Assembly: GCA_958295925.1 (NCBI GenBank) | Contig: OY282384.1 | Span: 313,572-377,571, forward strand | Reading direction: 5' to 3' | Length of the DNA stretch: 64,000 bases | Source: an uncultured Acidimicrobiales bacterium | GTDB taxonomy: Bacteria; Actinomycetota; Acidimicrobiia; Acidimicrobiales; CATQHL01 | In this document: positions 43,555 through 52,949 of the stretch, in pieces | Position numbering within the stretch: the stretch's first letter is position 1 | Layout: the number at the start of each line of letters is the position of its first letter | Notes under the pieces: generated by a model | Told to the model about the DNA's origin: nothing | Database searches by the model: none | What the model saw: the letters and a program-made list of their open reading frames with translations, nothing else | Program-made: the position numbers and the translations under genes

Positions 43555-44792
43555 CAGAAGACCAGCCCGGACAACCAGGCCAACAAGACGACCGACTGCC
43601 GCCCGGAGAAGTAAAGCGCCACCCCCAAAAGACCCGCGGACAACAGAGCCGGCCCCAGCCCAGGAAACCCCCGACCCAACGGCGGAGGCAAGTCGCCAGC
43701 CCCGAGAACCAGCCGCACCGCCGGCGGGAAAGCCGCCAGGTAATTAGTCAACAGAATCAACGCCACCCCGAACAGGAACCAATCCACCCGGGCCAAGCCC
43801 ACCGACACGAAAAGGAACAGCCACACCAGAGTGAAAGCCGGCATCAGATAATTCCAAGCATTGACCCCCAGGTCCCGAGCCATGAGGTTAGCCCGCCGAT
43901 TGAAGACGGTGCCCGGCCCATCAAAGAGAAAGCCCCCGGCCCAGATGACTCCTAGCACCGCCAGCAAAAGCGCCCAGTGCAGACCAGCCAACTGGGAGAC
44001 AGCCGCACCCTCCAACACAAACCCCAACCCGGTGTTGACCAGGAAAGACACCGAACTCCCAATGGCGAAGGCCAGCAGCATCCCGAAGAGCTCCGCCTCC
44101 CCGGGGCGCAAACGACCCACCGACCCAGCCGGGAAGTAACACTTCAGCCGCCAAGCCCACCGGTAGTTATAAGCAGTGGAGGCGTCGAACAAAGCCGCCA
44201 GCAGCCCCAACAAAACACCCAGAACGAAGGGCCCCTCCCCCAAGAAAGCCAGGCCGCCGCCGGCCCCTACCGAAAGCCCCTCCTGGCCCACGGAGACCAG
44301 CACAAACCCCAGGAACCCCACCAGGGCCAAACCCACCAACCCGGCATCCAGGAACCGCCGGCCACCGCCGGCCACCCGCAGGGCCCTGCCCACAAACACA
44401 ATGAAGAACAAAGGCCACAAGCCCTTCAAAATGGCCGTCAACGCCAGATCGACGTACCCCGCCGAAAGCGCCAACGCCGTGAAACCATAGAAAGGCAGCA
44501 GACAAGGCAAGTAGGACCAAGCGAACACCCGCTTGGCAAGAACCCGGCTGCTTTCAGCTTCCACCAGCAGAAAACGGAACCGCCAGAACAGGTAACCCCA
44601 GCCACAGACCGGGCCGCCCAGCCGGTAAACACCATTGAACAGAAAGGGATACTCGTCCCCGCCCACCAGCAGCAACAGCAGCGGCACGAAAGAATACAGC
44701 AGCACCGAGGCCAGCATCAACCCGGACGCCTGCCGGTTGGTACCAACCAAGCGACCCCATGCAGGAGAACCTACGCCAACAGCCGCACTCAC
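43554..44792 (-). CDS. EamA-like membrane protein, array member 13
   Basis: 412 residues from GTG 44792, overlapping the stop of member 12 as GTGA; an upstream open frame to 44879 is not needed. After a polar tail of about 23 residues comes 'SGLMLASVLLYSFVPLLLLL', closely matching the TM1 of members 11, 15 and 18. Then 'YPFLFNGVYRLGG', 'GYVDLALTAILKGLWPLFFI', 'VGQEGLSVGAG', and 'NRRANLMARDLGVNAWNYLM' with 'LARVDWFLFG'. An extra hydrophobic segment at the C-terminus may add a helix. Confidence 0.8.
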   Translation of the reverse strand: MSAAVGVGSPAWGRLVGTNRQASGLMLASVLLYSFVPLLLLLVGGDEYPFLFNGVYRLGGPVCGWGYLFWRFRFLLVEAESSRVLAKRVFAWSYLPCLLPFYGFTALALSAGYVDLALTAILKGLWPLFFIVFVGRALRVAGGGRRFLDAGLVGLALVGFLGFVLVSVGQEGLSVGAGGGLAFLGEGPFVLGVLLGLLAALFDASTAYNYRWAWRLKCYFPAGSVGRLRPGEAELFGMLLAFAIGSSVSFLVNTGLGFVLEGAAVSQLAGLHWALLLAVLGVIWAGGFLFDGPGTVFNRRANLMARDLGVNAWNYLMPAFTLVWLFLFVSVGLARVDWFLFGVALILLTNYLAAFPPAVRLVLGAGDLPPPLGRGFPGLGPALLSAGLLGVALYFSGRQSVVLLAWLSGLVF

Positions 44793-45961
44793 CAGGAAAA
44801 CACCCCGCCGGAGCCCAACAGCGCCACCGCCCCGCCCAGCCACAAGGCCGGGATGAGATTGCGAAACGCCAAGCGCCATTCCAACCCCAGCTGAATCAGG
44901 AAATTCACCGCCGTCACCCCGGCCAACCCAGCCAGGAACAGCCCGGGCCGCAACACCGTAAGCCGGTGGAAAGCGCCCAGCAAAACGATACTCAGCACCG
45001 GAGTAAAATGCCCCAGCGCATTGACGCCCAGGTTATTGGAATACAAGTTCGACCACCGAAAGAGAAAGTTGCTGCCCCCAGCCAGGAAGATGGCCCCGCC
45101 CAGCCACCAGAGGACCGAGCTCCATTCCACCCGCTCCCCGGCCAGCCAGCCCGCCCCCAGGCTGGCGATCCCCGGCACGCTGGAGAAGAGAGACCCGATC
45201 AAGGAACCGAAAAGAACCAGCGAGGCCAGGTCGGAAACCGACCCGCCAAGCAGCGGACCATCAGAAACCCCACCATCAGACATCCGGACCGCGAAACGCT
45301 CCCCGAACCGAAAGTTGAAGGCATCCAAGCCGCCGACCCCGGCCGCGGCCAACGCCAGCACAGCTCCAACCAGAGCCGACCAGCCCACCAGGAACAACAC
45401 CCCGGCGGACTGGCTGGACAATGTCAGCCCCGCCGCCAGGAAAGCCACCAGCAGCAGAGGCAAAAGCACCCCCAGGTTCTTCCGGTAGTCCAACCCGGTA
45501 TCGGCCCAGCGCCGCAGGAACAATATCAGCATCAAAGGCCACAACTCAATCAAGACGACAACAACTGAAACATCCACGAAGTGAGTCGACCAGACAAACA
45601 AGGCCATCTGGACGCCGTTGAGGCTGGCTGGGACCAGAATGAGAAAGCCGGGCCAACGGAAGAGAGCGCCCCAAGCCGCCCGAGAGAACAGCAGACGCGG
45701 GAACAACAAGAACAAGATAAGAAACGTCCCCGTCACGTCGCCCAGCTCCCAGAAACCGTTGAACAGGAAAGGCCGTTCCAGCCCGCCGGTCTTCACGGCA
45801 ATGAGAGGCAACATCGCCCACAAGACCGCTGCCAGCAGCATGGCCGTCTCCGGCCGGGCCAAAGCGCGGAGAGAACCGGAGCGGACCGAAGCAACTTGGC
45901 CGTTGACCCCGTCCACCCAGCTCACCAAACCCCCCAGGTAGACGGCAGCCCCGGCCAACAA
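44789..45961 (-). CDS. EamA-like membrane protein, array member 12 (start uncertain; in frame with member 11)
   Basis: Up to 390 residues from TTG 45961; no ribosome site supports this or any other start. Marks are present: 'RPFLFNGFWELG', 'HFVDVSVVVVLIELWPLMLI', 'SQSAG', 'FRWSNLYSNNLGVNALGHFT'. The frame is the same as that of member 11 and is open back to member 11's TGA at 46003-46001, so only one stop codon separates the two. The stretch just after that stop ('SWLLAGAAVYLGGLVSW') looks like the C-terminal helix that member 11 lacks. The GTGA start that would be expected at 46004 is out of frame. Confidence 0.7.
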   Translation of the reverse strand: MLAGAAVYLGGLVSWVDGVNGQVASVRSGSLRALARPETAMLLAAVLWAMLPLIAVKTGGLERPFLFNGFWELGDVTGTFLILFLLFPRLLFSRAAWGALFRWPGFLILVPASLNGVQMALFVWSTHFVDVSVVVVLIELWPLMLILFLRRWADTGLDYRKNLGVLLPLLLVAFLAAGLTLSSQSAGVLFLVGWSALVGAVLALAAAGVGGLDAFNFRFGERFAVRMSDGGVSDGPLLGGSVSDLASLVLFGSLIGSLFSSVPGIASLGAGWLAGERVEWSSVLWWLGGAIFLAGGSNFLFRWSNLYSNNLGVNALGHFTPVLSIVLLGAFHRLTVLRPGLFLAGLAGVTAVNFLIQLGLEWRLAFRNLIPALWLGGAVALLGSGGVFSW

Positions 45962-46000
45962 CCAAGAGGAATAGCCCCAGAGCCAACCCAGGCCCCAGTT

Positions 46001-47059
46001 TCACTGGAAGTGAATCAGCAGATTAGCAGCCACCAGAATGGACACCCCCAGGGTCAGATAATCGCCCCGCGCCACTCCCACCAGAGCGAACAGCCACAAC
46101 AGCAGCAACCCGCCCACCGGCGCAAAATACGAAATAGCATTCACTCCCAGATTATCCACCGAGAGATTGACCACCCGCAGGATGAAACTGGCCGGCGCAT
46201 GCAGGAGAGCGCCCAAGCCCAGGCCCACCAGGAAAGACCACCATTCCCAACCTTCCCCCACCGCCAGGCCCAAGCCCAAGTTCAACCCAGCTCCCACCAG
46301 GCTGGACCAAGCCAAGCCCAAAACAGCACCGAACAAGACCAAGTCCCTGTAGGAGGAAGACCCAAGGACCAGGCCACCACCCAAGGCAGCCAGCAGCCGA
46401 CCGGCAGCCAATCTTCCCCAAGCATAGATAAAAGCCGCCATCCCGGAGGCGACACCGGCGAACAGCGCCAAGCAGACCCCGATGGCCAGCGACCAGCCGC
46501 CCACCGCCGGCAGAAAGCTCCCGCGTTCACTGACCACGACGAAGGCCAAGCCCACGAAGGCCACCCCCAGCAGGGCAAACAAGCCTGCAGAGTCCCGCCA
46601 CCAACGCCGCCCGCCCCGATGCAGGAGGGCCATGAGCGCCATGAACCAAACCAACCAGGTATCATAGAGAATCGAAGCCACCGAGACATCCACGAAGGCA
46701 ATCGACCAAAGATACAAAGCCGAGGAGAAGCTGACAGCCAAAGACAGCAGCATCGCCCGATGCCCCAGCAATGGAAGCAAGACCCGCCAGACGGCTAGAG
46801 AGAACAAAAGACGGCGCCAACGAAGTAAGAGAAAGCCCAGGCTGCCCAGCCCCAGGCCCATCCGCCAAGCAGAGTTGAAAACCAATGGCGCATCTCCGCC
46901 ATAAGCCAGCCCCACCACCAAAGTCATCAACGACCAGAGCAGACAGGCAAACAGCATCAGCCCCAAGGCGCCGTTGCTACCGACCACCCAGCCCTCCCTG
47001 GGCGAAAATGGGGCAACCCCAGGAGGGGAAGGAAGGCCGGCCAAGCCAGGCGCCGTCAC
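46001..47059 (-). CDS. EamA-like membrane protein, array member 11, apparently truncated at the C-terminus
   Basis: 352 residues from GTG 47059 (GTGA overlap with member 10). Marks: 'APLVFNSAWRMG', 'AFVDVSVASILYDTWLVWFM' (W-L where others have W-P), 'VSERGSFLPAVG', and 'LRVVNLSVDNLGVNAISYFA'. It stops at 'AANLLIHFQ', where the other members continue for 20-50 residues with a last helix. The bases after the TGA encode such a helix in the same frame, so the stop looks like a nonsense mutation, a sequencing error, or the scar of a fusion with member 12. Confidence 0.75.
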   Translation of the reverse strand: MTAPGLAGLPSPPGVAPFSPREGWVVGSNGALGLMLFACLLWSLMTLVVGLAYGGDAPLVFNSAWRMGLGLGSLGFLLLRWRRLLFSLAVWRVLLPLLGHRAMLLSLAVSFSSALYLWSIAFVDVSVASILYDTWLVWFMALMALLHRGGRRWWRDSAGLFALLGVAFVGLAFVVVSERGSFLPAVGGWSLAIGVCLALFAGVASGMAAFIYAWGRLAAGRLLAALGGGLVLGSSSYRDLVLFGAVLGLAWSSLVGAGLNLGLGLAVGEGWEWWSFLVGLGLGALLHAPASFILRVVNLSVDNLGVNAISYFAPVGGLLLLWLFALVGVARGDYLTLGVSILVAANLLIHFQ

Positions 47060-48249
47060 CACACCCACCCCGGCAGAAAGAACAGGGCCGACCCGCCGGC
47101 CAACAGCGCCAGCACCACGCCGCGGGCATGGAAGCCATTCCCCGCCCCGAAGCTCAACAGAACATTGGAGACGATAATCAAAGCCACCCCCAGGGCCAGG
47201 TAATCCAAGCCCACCCCGTACACCAAACCGAAAGCCGCCAGCATAGCCAGCGACACCACCGGCCCGAGGTACCCCAATACGTTGATGCCCACGTCCCGAG
47301 CCAAAGCATTAGCCTGGAACCAGCAAACCGCCCCCAAAGCCAGAAAGACCCCGCCCAGCGGGAAGAGCAGCAAGCCCCAGGACAACGACCCGTAGTCCAG
47401 CCAGCCCAGAGCCGGCCCCCCAAAGCCGAAAACTTGCGCCAAGCCCAGGAGAACCAAGCTGCTGCTGATGGCAAAGCAATTGGACAACAGAAAGACCAGC
47501 ACCACCAACCCCGGCCCCAAGGGCCGCAGGGCGCCCCCGGCCGCCGCAGCCCGCAGCAAAACCGGATCCCGGGCCAGCCAGGTGCCGCAGCGAAAGGCGC
47601 ACACCCCCAGGGAAGTAACCAAAGCAGCCCCGACGGCCGGCAGCAGGCCGAAGACCAGAGCTACCGGCCCCAGCCGGAAGGACTCAGCCAAGCCGGCAAA
47701 GCCGCCGGCCTGGCTGGCGACCACGCAGAGAAAGCCGAAGAAACAGACGGCCGCCAACGGCAGAATACGCCGGAACAATTCCGGCGACAGAGCACGGCTC
47801 AAGCCGGCCAGAATGAGCAGGCTGAACACCGGCCACAACTCGAAGATAACTGCGCCGGCCGCCACCGGAATGAACTGGGTAGACCACGCCAGCAGAGCGT
47901 AATCCAGAGTCCCCAGGAAGACCGGCAACACCAGGAAGATATACGGCCGGGATAACAGCCGCCGCAGCGCCACCCGCAAAAGAGGCCACTCAAACAGCGG
48001 CCGATAACAGAGAAAAATGAAGCTGCCATAACAGAGCAAAGCGCCCACCCGCATATGAACGCTGAAGGCCGCCGGCTGGTCGCCGCCGTCAGTCAAGGCG
48101 ATCAACAGCAGCACCGCCGAATGAAAACAGGTTCCCAGGAACATAACCAGGACGGCCAGGACCGCCCTAGTGGGAACCCAGAAGGCCCAAGGCCACACCC
48201 AGCGCAAGGAAGACGACAACGAGAACAACAGCGTAAGCGCCGCCAGCAT
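47056..48249 (-). CDS. EamA-like membrane protein, array member 10, with an extra N-terminal helix
   Basis: 397 residues from ATG 48249, joined to member 9 by TGATG. It starts with an additional hydrophobic segment ('LAALTLLFSLSSSLRW') not seen in most paralogs. Marks are more divergent: 'AAFSVHMRVGALL' in place of FLFN-WR, 'QFIPVAAGAVIFELWPVFSL', 'ASQAGGFAGLAE', and 'FQANALARDVGINVLGYLGP'. Ten or eleven helices. Substrate unknown. Confidence 0.78.
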   Translation of the reverse strand: MLAALTLLFSLSSSLRWVWPWAFWVPTRAVLAVLVMFLGTCFHSAVLLLIALTDGGDQPAAFSVHMRVGALLCYGSFIFLCYRPLFEWPLLRVALRRLLSRPYIFLVLPVFLGTLDYALLAWSTQFIPVAAGAVIFELWPVFSLLILAGLSRALSPELFRRILPLAAVCFFGFLCVVASQAGGFAGLAESFRLGPVALVFGLLPAVGAALVTSLGVCAFRCGTWLARDPVLLRAAAAGGALRPLGPGLVVLVFLLSNCFAISSSLVLLGLAQVFGFGGPALGWLDYGSLSWGLLLFPLGGVFLALGAVCWFQANALARDVGINVLGYLGPVVSLAMLAAFGLVYGVGLDYLALGVALIIVSNVLLSFGAGNGFHARGVVLALLAGGSALFFLPGWVW

Positions 48250-49445
48250 CAGAAGGCCGCCAGCGCCAAGAGAGTGCCGCCGCACCACAGCCACGCCGGC
48301 AGGATTGAGAACCGGGCCAACCGGCCGCCCCGGAACTGAGCCAGCACATTCACCATCACGATCGACGCCGCCCCCATCAACAGATAATCCAGCTTCAAGC
48401 CGCCGCCCCTTCCCAACAGACCGAACCACACCAGAGTCAGCGGCAGCCCCAGGTAAAGCATCGCATTGACACCGAGATTAAGGGTGAAAAGATTGGCCCA
48501 GCGCAAAAGGAGACTCGCCGCCGCGTGCAGGACGGCGGCGCCCACCAGCACCACCCATAGCGTGGACCAGGTCACCGAGCCGAAGTCCTCCCCGCGGACC
48601 AGACCGAAGACCAAAGAACCCAACGCCCCCAGGAGATTGAACAGACAGTAGCCCAGAATCACCGTCCAGAAGAGAAAGGACAGCCGCGCCGTCCCAGAGA
48701 TACCAGACACCCGCCCACCAGTCAAAAAACCGGAACCACTGGCAGCCTCCCAAGCCAGTACCAAATCCCGCCCCCACGCGAAGGAAAAGGCCCCAAAAGA
48801 AGAGCAGCAAGCCGCCATCAGGACAATCACAATCCCCCACCAGACCCAGTCGGTGGAGAGAAAAGCGAGCAAACCCGCCCACGAAGGCAGCCCAGCCTGG
48901 CCGGAGACGCCGACCGCCTGACTGAGCACCACCAACGCGAAGCCGAAGAAGGCGATAACCAACAGCGGCAGAAGCGACAGCAGAACCGACAGCAGACTCC
49001 GCCCGCCGGCCCGGCCCCGGAAGTGCCACCCCGTCACCAACACGAAAATGATCGGCCAGCACTCGAAGAGCGCCGCCACCACGAAGACGTCCAGATACGC
49101 AGTAGCCCACGAATACCCGGCGAAGCTTACCGAGTTCAACACGCCCGCCAGTGTGCCCAAGGTAGGACCGGCGAGCAGCACCAATCGCCAGGCCCCCGGC
49201 TGAGCGAAGAAGGCTTTGAGAAACCACCGGCCCCACAGACCGAAGGAAACCAGGATTCCCAGGACCAGTCCCAGCCGCCACAGGAAGTTGAATAGAAAAG
49301 GGGCCTCCCGACCACCGCCTTCAGTCACCAACACCGGAAGCAGCGACGTGCAGACCACCGACAGGAACATAACCAGCCCGGCCCGGGCCTCGAAGCCCCG
49401 CACCGGGAGGGCTGCCACAACCGGAGAACTAGACGCCGCCGTCAC
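48249..49445 (-). CDS. EamA-like membrane protein, array member 9
   Basis: 398 residues from GTG 49445 (GTGA overlap with member 8). Marks: 'APFLFNFLWRLGLVLG', 'AYLDVFVVAALFECWPIIFV', 'LSQAVGVSGQAG', 'SFAWGRDL', and 'LRWANLFTLNLGVNAMLYLG' with 'LKLDYLLMG'. The loop between TM6 and TM7, holding 'EAASGSGFLTGGRVSG', is longer than in most members. Longer open frame to 49565 rejected because it would overlap member 8 by over 120 bases. Confidence 0.8.
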   Translation of the reverse strand: MTAASSSPVVAALPVRGFEARAGLVMFLSVVCTSLLPVLVTEGGGREAPFLFNFLWRLGLVLGILVSFGLWGRWFLKAFFAQPGAWRLVLLAGPTLGTLAGVLNSVSFAGYSWATAYLDVFVVAALFECWPIIFVLVTGWHFRGRAGGRSLLSVLLSLLPLLVIAFFGFALVVLSQAVGVSGQAGLPSWAGLLAFLSTDWVWWGIVIVLMAACCSSFGAFSFAWGRDLVLAWEAASGSGFLTGGRVSGISGTARLSFLFWTVILGYCLFNLLGALGSLVFGLVRGEDFGSVTWSTLWVVLVGAAVLHAAASLLLRWANLFTLNLGVNAMLYLGLPLTLVWFGLLGRGGGLKLDYLLMGAASIVMVNVLAQFRGGRLARFSILPAWLWCGGTLLALAAF

Positions 49446-50554
49446 CAGGCCCTCCGCCAGGCTAACAACCGCACTGACCGCAGCCAGCGGCCATAAGGCG
49501 CCGGCCGAGAGACCAAGTAATTCCCCAAGGCCACCGCAGCAGCGCCGACCAGCAGCCACACCCAAGGCAAGCCCCCGGCGAACCCCAGCAGCGAAAGCCA
49601 GACCAAACTGAACACCGGCACCGCATACCCGACCGCGCTCACCCCCGGATTGCGCGACAGAAAGACCGCCAACCGCATGCTGGTGCTGGCCCAGGTACGA
49701 GTGGTAGCCCCCACCAACAGCGCCACCAGCACCAGAGAAGTATTAAACGACTCCCCTGCCGCGAAACCAATGGAGCCATTCAACACCGCCCCGCCCAGGC
49801 CGCCCAAGCCGAAAGCCAAGCTGGAAGCGAAGAAAGGCGCTTCCCACCCCCTGAGACCGTCACCGGAAACCGACGGAACCGAATGCGCCGCCCGCATGCC
49901 CCAGACCATACTGAGCGAACCCAAAGACCCCGCCACCGGAGACAGCAAAGCCGGCGCCAGGCCCACCAGGAACAGCGACCCGCTCTGGAAGAAGTCCAAG
50001 ACCCCGCCGGGCGCGGAACCCACCGCCACCACCACGACACCTAAGAACCCCAGCAGGAAACCGGGCAACGCGGCCCGGAAGCCCCGCCAGGGGACTGCAG
50101 CCGGCGCGGGACCTGACCCGCCACTAGGCGAAGCGGAAGCGACGAAGAGGAACCTACCCAGCAGCAAGGCCATGCCAATCGGCCAGAGCTCCAAGAGCAA
50201 AGCCGCCAGCGGAGTCCCCACCAACGGAGCCGCCAGCGCGAAGAAGCTGAACTCCAGAGTTCCCAACAGCAACGCGAGGAAGGTCCAAGTCCAAAGGAGC
50301 CGAACGGCGCCCCGCCAGAACAGCCAGGAGAAGAACCAGGCCGGCCGCCACGCCGCCATGAAGGAACCCAGCCCAGCGGCCAACCCCAGCCGCATCACGG
50401 CGTTGAAAAGAAAAGGATTCTCCAGGCCGCCCCCTACGGCAATCCCCACCGGGATCAGCGAAGTGAACAGGACTACCATAAACATCAAGCCCCAGGGCAA
50501 CCACAGCGGGGCCGACTGATTACCACCACTCAACTGCGCCGCCTTCCCTACCAT
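49442..50554 (-). CDS. EamA-like membrane protein, array member 8
   Basis: 370 residues from ATG 50554, overlapping the stop of member 7 by 7 bases. Marks: 'NPFLFNAVMRLGLAAG', 'PLVGTPLAALLLELWPIGMA' (VGT where others have VDV), 'VGSAPGGVLDFFQSG', and 'RLAVFLSRNPGVSAVGYAVP', in which the usual ANL and GVN are changed. It ends earlier than most, shortly after 'GNYLVS', with a basic tail 'WLRSVRLLAWRRAW'. One of the most divergent members. Confidence 0.78.
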   Translation of the reverse strand: MVGKAAQLSGGNQSAPLWLPWGLMFMVVLFTSLIPVGIAVGGGLENPFLFNAVMRLGLAAGLGSFMAAWRPAWFFSWLFWRGAVRLLWTWTFLALLLGTLEFSFFALAAPLVGTPLAALLLELWPIGMALLLGRFLFVASASPSGGSGPAPAAVPWRGFRAALPGFLLGFLGVVVVAVGSAPGGVLDFFQSGSLFLVGLAPALLSPVAGSLGSLSMVWGMRAAHSVPSVSGDGLRGWEAPFFASSLAFGLGGLGGAVLNGSIGFAAGESFNTSLVLVALLVGATTRTWASTSMRLAVFLSRNPGVSAVGYAVPVFSLVWLSLLGFAGGLPWVWLLVGAAAVALGNYLVSRPAPYGRWLRSVRLLAWRRAW

Positions 50555-51696
50555 TGTTTCAACCCCAAGGGAGAGCCGGGCCCCGGCGAAGCAACCGGAA
50601 GATAGACCGCAGCCCCCAGCAGCAATAGGCCCAGGCCCAAACCGCGCCAAGGCAGCAAGCGAGGCTCCCGCAGATTGACCAGAACGTTGGAACCGACGAT
50701 CAAAACCGCCCCCAGAACGAGATAATCCACCCTCTCCACGAACACTCCGACAAAGAGAGCAAGCCACAAAAGCGCCACCGGCGCGTTGCCGTAGGCCAGC
50801 ACATTCACCCCCGGATGGTCGCTAAGCAAATTAGCCTGCCGCAAGCAGAGGCTGCCCACGGCATGCAGGCCGAAGCCGCCCAAGACGGCCCAGCCCCAAT
50901 CCGGCCAAGCCAGACTCCGACCCCAGCCGTAACCGATGCCTAGATTGATGAAAGCCGCCACCAGCCCGGTCAGGCCGAAGCCCAAAGCGCTGCCGAAGAG
51001 CACCACCTGGGACACCGGCCGGCCCTGCCAGGCGCCGACCGGAATCCTTCCCGCCAACAGCGCGCCCCACAGAAACAGAACCGCGCCCAACGCCGTAAGC
51101 GCCGCCGCGCCCAAGCCGAGGCCGATCCCGGCCATAGCAGGGAGCCAGCCCCGGCCGGCCCAGACCAAACCCCCGGTCTGCGCCGCCAGCAGCAGAGCCA
51201 CCCCCAGGAAGGAAGCCAGAAAGCAGGGCAGAGCCGGCGCCAACCCGGAACGGTAACCCAAACCCCGCCGGCGGAAGAGAACAAAAGTGACCAGGGTGAA
51301 ACCCATGGGCCACACGCCCAACAGCAGCTCCGCCACGCTGAGTTCGACGTAATTCAACGCCCAGACGAACAGGGCGTAGTCAAAACCATCCACCACCGCA
51401 AGCAAGAGCGTCCAAGACCCGGCCAACCCCACCGCCGCCCGCCACACGAGCCCCCTGAACAGCAACGGACGAAACCATACGAAGAGAAAAACAAAAGCGC
51501 CTAGAGCCACGCCCAAGCGCCAGAAGCCGCCGAAGAGAAAAGGCGCCGACACCACCGACAGCTGCGCAATCAGCAAGGGAATCAAGGAATAGGCCAGCAC
51601 CGTCCCCACCATGAAGCCCACCGCCAGCTGGGAGCCGCTCCAGGAGCGCAGCAGAGAACCGGGAACAGCCGAAGACCGAACTGCCGCCCCCGCCAT
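50548..51696 (-). CDS. EamA-like membrane protein, array member 7
   Basis: 382 residues from ATG 51696 (TGATG with member 6). The frame is open another 459 bases upstream, but that part is Gly/Arg-rich and overlaps member 6, so it is not used. Marks: 'APFLFGGFWRLGVALG', 'NYVELSVAELLLGVWPMGFT', 'AAQTGGLVWAGRG', and 'LRQANLLSDHPGVNVLAYGN' with 'ERVDYLVLG'. Ends with a helix 'GLLLLGAAVYLP' typical of the full-length members. Confidence 0.8.
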   Translation of the reverse strand: MAGAAVRSSAVPGSLLRSWSGSQLAVGFMVGTVLAYSLIPLLIAQLSVVSAPFLFGGFWRLGVALGAFVFLFVWFRPLLFRGLVWRAAVGLAGSWTLLLAVVDGFDYALFVWALNYVELSVAELLLGVWPMGFTLVTFVLFRRRGLGYRSGLAPALPCFLASFLGVALLLAAQTGGLVWAGRGWLPAMAGIGLGLGAAALTALGAVLFLWGALLAGRIPVGAWQGRPVSQVVLFGSALGFGLTGLVAAFINLGIGYGWGRSLAWPDWGWAVLGGFGLHAVGSLCLRQANLLSDHPGVNVLAYGNAPVALLWLALFVGVFVERVDYLVLGAVLIVGSNVLVNLREPRLLPWRGLGLGLLLLGAAVYLPVASPGPGSPLGLKQW

Positions 51697-52949
51697 CAGC
51701 CGACTCCCAGGGTAGAGAGAACCGCCAGCGAATACACCGCCGCCCCGGCCAGACCCAACGCCACCGCCGCCGCCACCCAGCGCAGCAGCCCGGCGGCGCC
51801 GAGATTCAAAAGCATATTCATCCCGACGATCAACCCGGTCCCCAGCGCCAGATAATCCACCCGAGCCACCTCGATCCCCCAGAAGAAAGCCAGCAAGACC
51901 AGGGACAGCGCCGGCGCCAGGTAATTCAAGCCGTTGACCCCCAGGTTGAGCGACCGGAAGTTGGCCGCCCGCAGCAGATAGGAATGAGCGGAATGAGCCG
52001 TGCCGCCCAGGAAAAAGGCGAACAGCAGAGAACATAAAGCCAGCCCGCCGGCCGCCGGGCCGCCAGCAACGGCCAGCCCACTGCCAAAAGAAAGCAGCAG
52101 CCGCTCCCCGGACAGGAACCCAACCACCAGGTTGAGAACCACCGAAGCCAGGCACACCACCAGATAACCGGCCAGGGCGCAGAACATGGAACGCCGAAAG
52201 GCGGAGATTTCCAGGCTGCCACCGGAAACAGACGACAGCAAAGGCCCCAAGCCCACCGCCAAGCGCAGGCCCCAGCCGATCGAGAAAACACCGGCGGCCG
52301 CAGTCAACGCCGCCAGCAGCGAGAACCCAGCCCCCAGGGAAAGGGAGAACAAATCCACCCCGGTCCCGAAGACCCGCCCGCTTTCACTGAAGACCACGTA
52401 GCCCAAGCCCACCAGGACCACCAGGCCCAAAGGAACCAACAACCCCAAATTGCGCCGCCGCCGCGCCCCGGCCGAACCCGGCCCGCCCCGCAGCACGAAA
52501 TAGCCGAAGATGATGAAGAAGAGCGGCCAGCTGTAGAAGATAACCGAAGCGACCGCCGGGTCCACGAACCGGGCCGACCAGGAGAAGAAGGCGAACTCCA
52601 AGCCATTGACGCAGGCCAACGCCAGACTCCAACTGGCGCAGGAGGCAGCCACCCTACGCCAAAGAGAGATAGAAACCGCCCAGCGGAAGTAGAAGAGCAA
52701 AAGAATACCGAAGACGCCCACCGAAGTACCCAGGCGCCAGAAACCATTGAACAGGAAAGGCGAGGACAAACCATCGTCCAGGAGGATAATCAACGGAGTC
52801 AACCCGCCAAGAACGACGGAGCCAAGCATCGCCAGAAGGGCCACGCCCTCACCCCGCCACCACACGGCTGGAGCGGAAGCATTAGACAGAGAAGCCACGG
52901 GAGGCGCGGCGGCCCCAGGAACGGACACAACCCTGGCAGAAGACTTCAC
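51696..52949 (-). CDS. EamA-like membrane protein, array member 6
   Basis: 417 residues from GTG 52949 (GTGA with member 5). The start 'VKSSARVVS' resembles that of member 3 ('VKSSAVF'), a trace of recent duplication at the junctions. Marks are the clearest in the array: 'SPFLFNGFWRLGTSVG', 'RFVDPAVASVIFYSWPLFFI', 'FSESGRVFGTG', 'IGWGLRL', and 'LRAANFRSLNLGVNGLNYLA' with 'ARVDYLALG'. Ten helices plus a C-terminal helix. Confidence 0.82.
   Translation of the reverse strand: MKSSARVVSVPGAAAPPVASLSNASAPAVWWRGEGVALLAMLGSVVLGGLTPLIILLDDGLSSPFLFNGFWRLGTSVGVFGILLLFYFRWAVSISLWRRVAASCASWSLALACVNGLEFAFFSWSARFVDPAVASVIFYSWPLFFIIFGYFVLRGGPGSAGARRRRNLGLLVPLGLVVLVGLGYVVFSESGRVFGTGVDLFSLSLGAGFSLLAALTAAAGVFSIGWGLRLAVGLGPLLSSVSGGSLEISAFRRSMFCALAGYLVVCLASVVLNLVVGFLSGERLLLSFGSGLAVAGGPAAGGLALCSLLFAFFLGGTAHSAHSYLLRAANFRSLNLGVNGLNYLAPALSLVLLAFFWGIEVARVDYLALGTGLIVGMNMLLNLGAAGLLRWVAAAVALGLAGAAVYSLAVLSTLGVG

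Noticed and set aside
45546..46004. The 152-codon frame that begins at the GTGA of 46004
   Set aside because: It has the regular coupled start but loses the transporter marks after about 20 residues and overlaps the well-supported frame of member 12.
50548..52155. A 535-residue form of transporter 7 with a long Gly/Arg-rich N-terminus
   Set aside because: The extra 153 codons overlap transporter 6 in another frame; ATG 51696 with TGATG coupling gives a normal-length protein.
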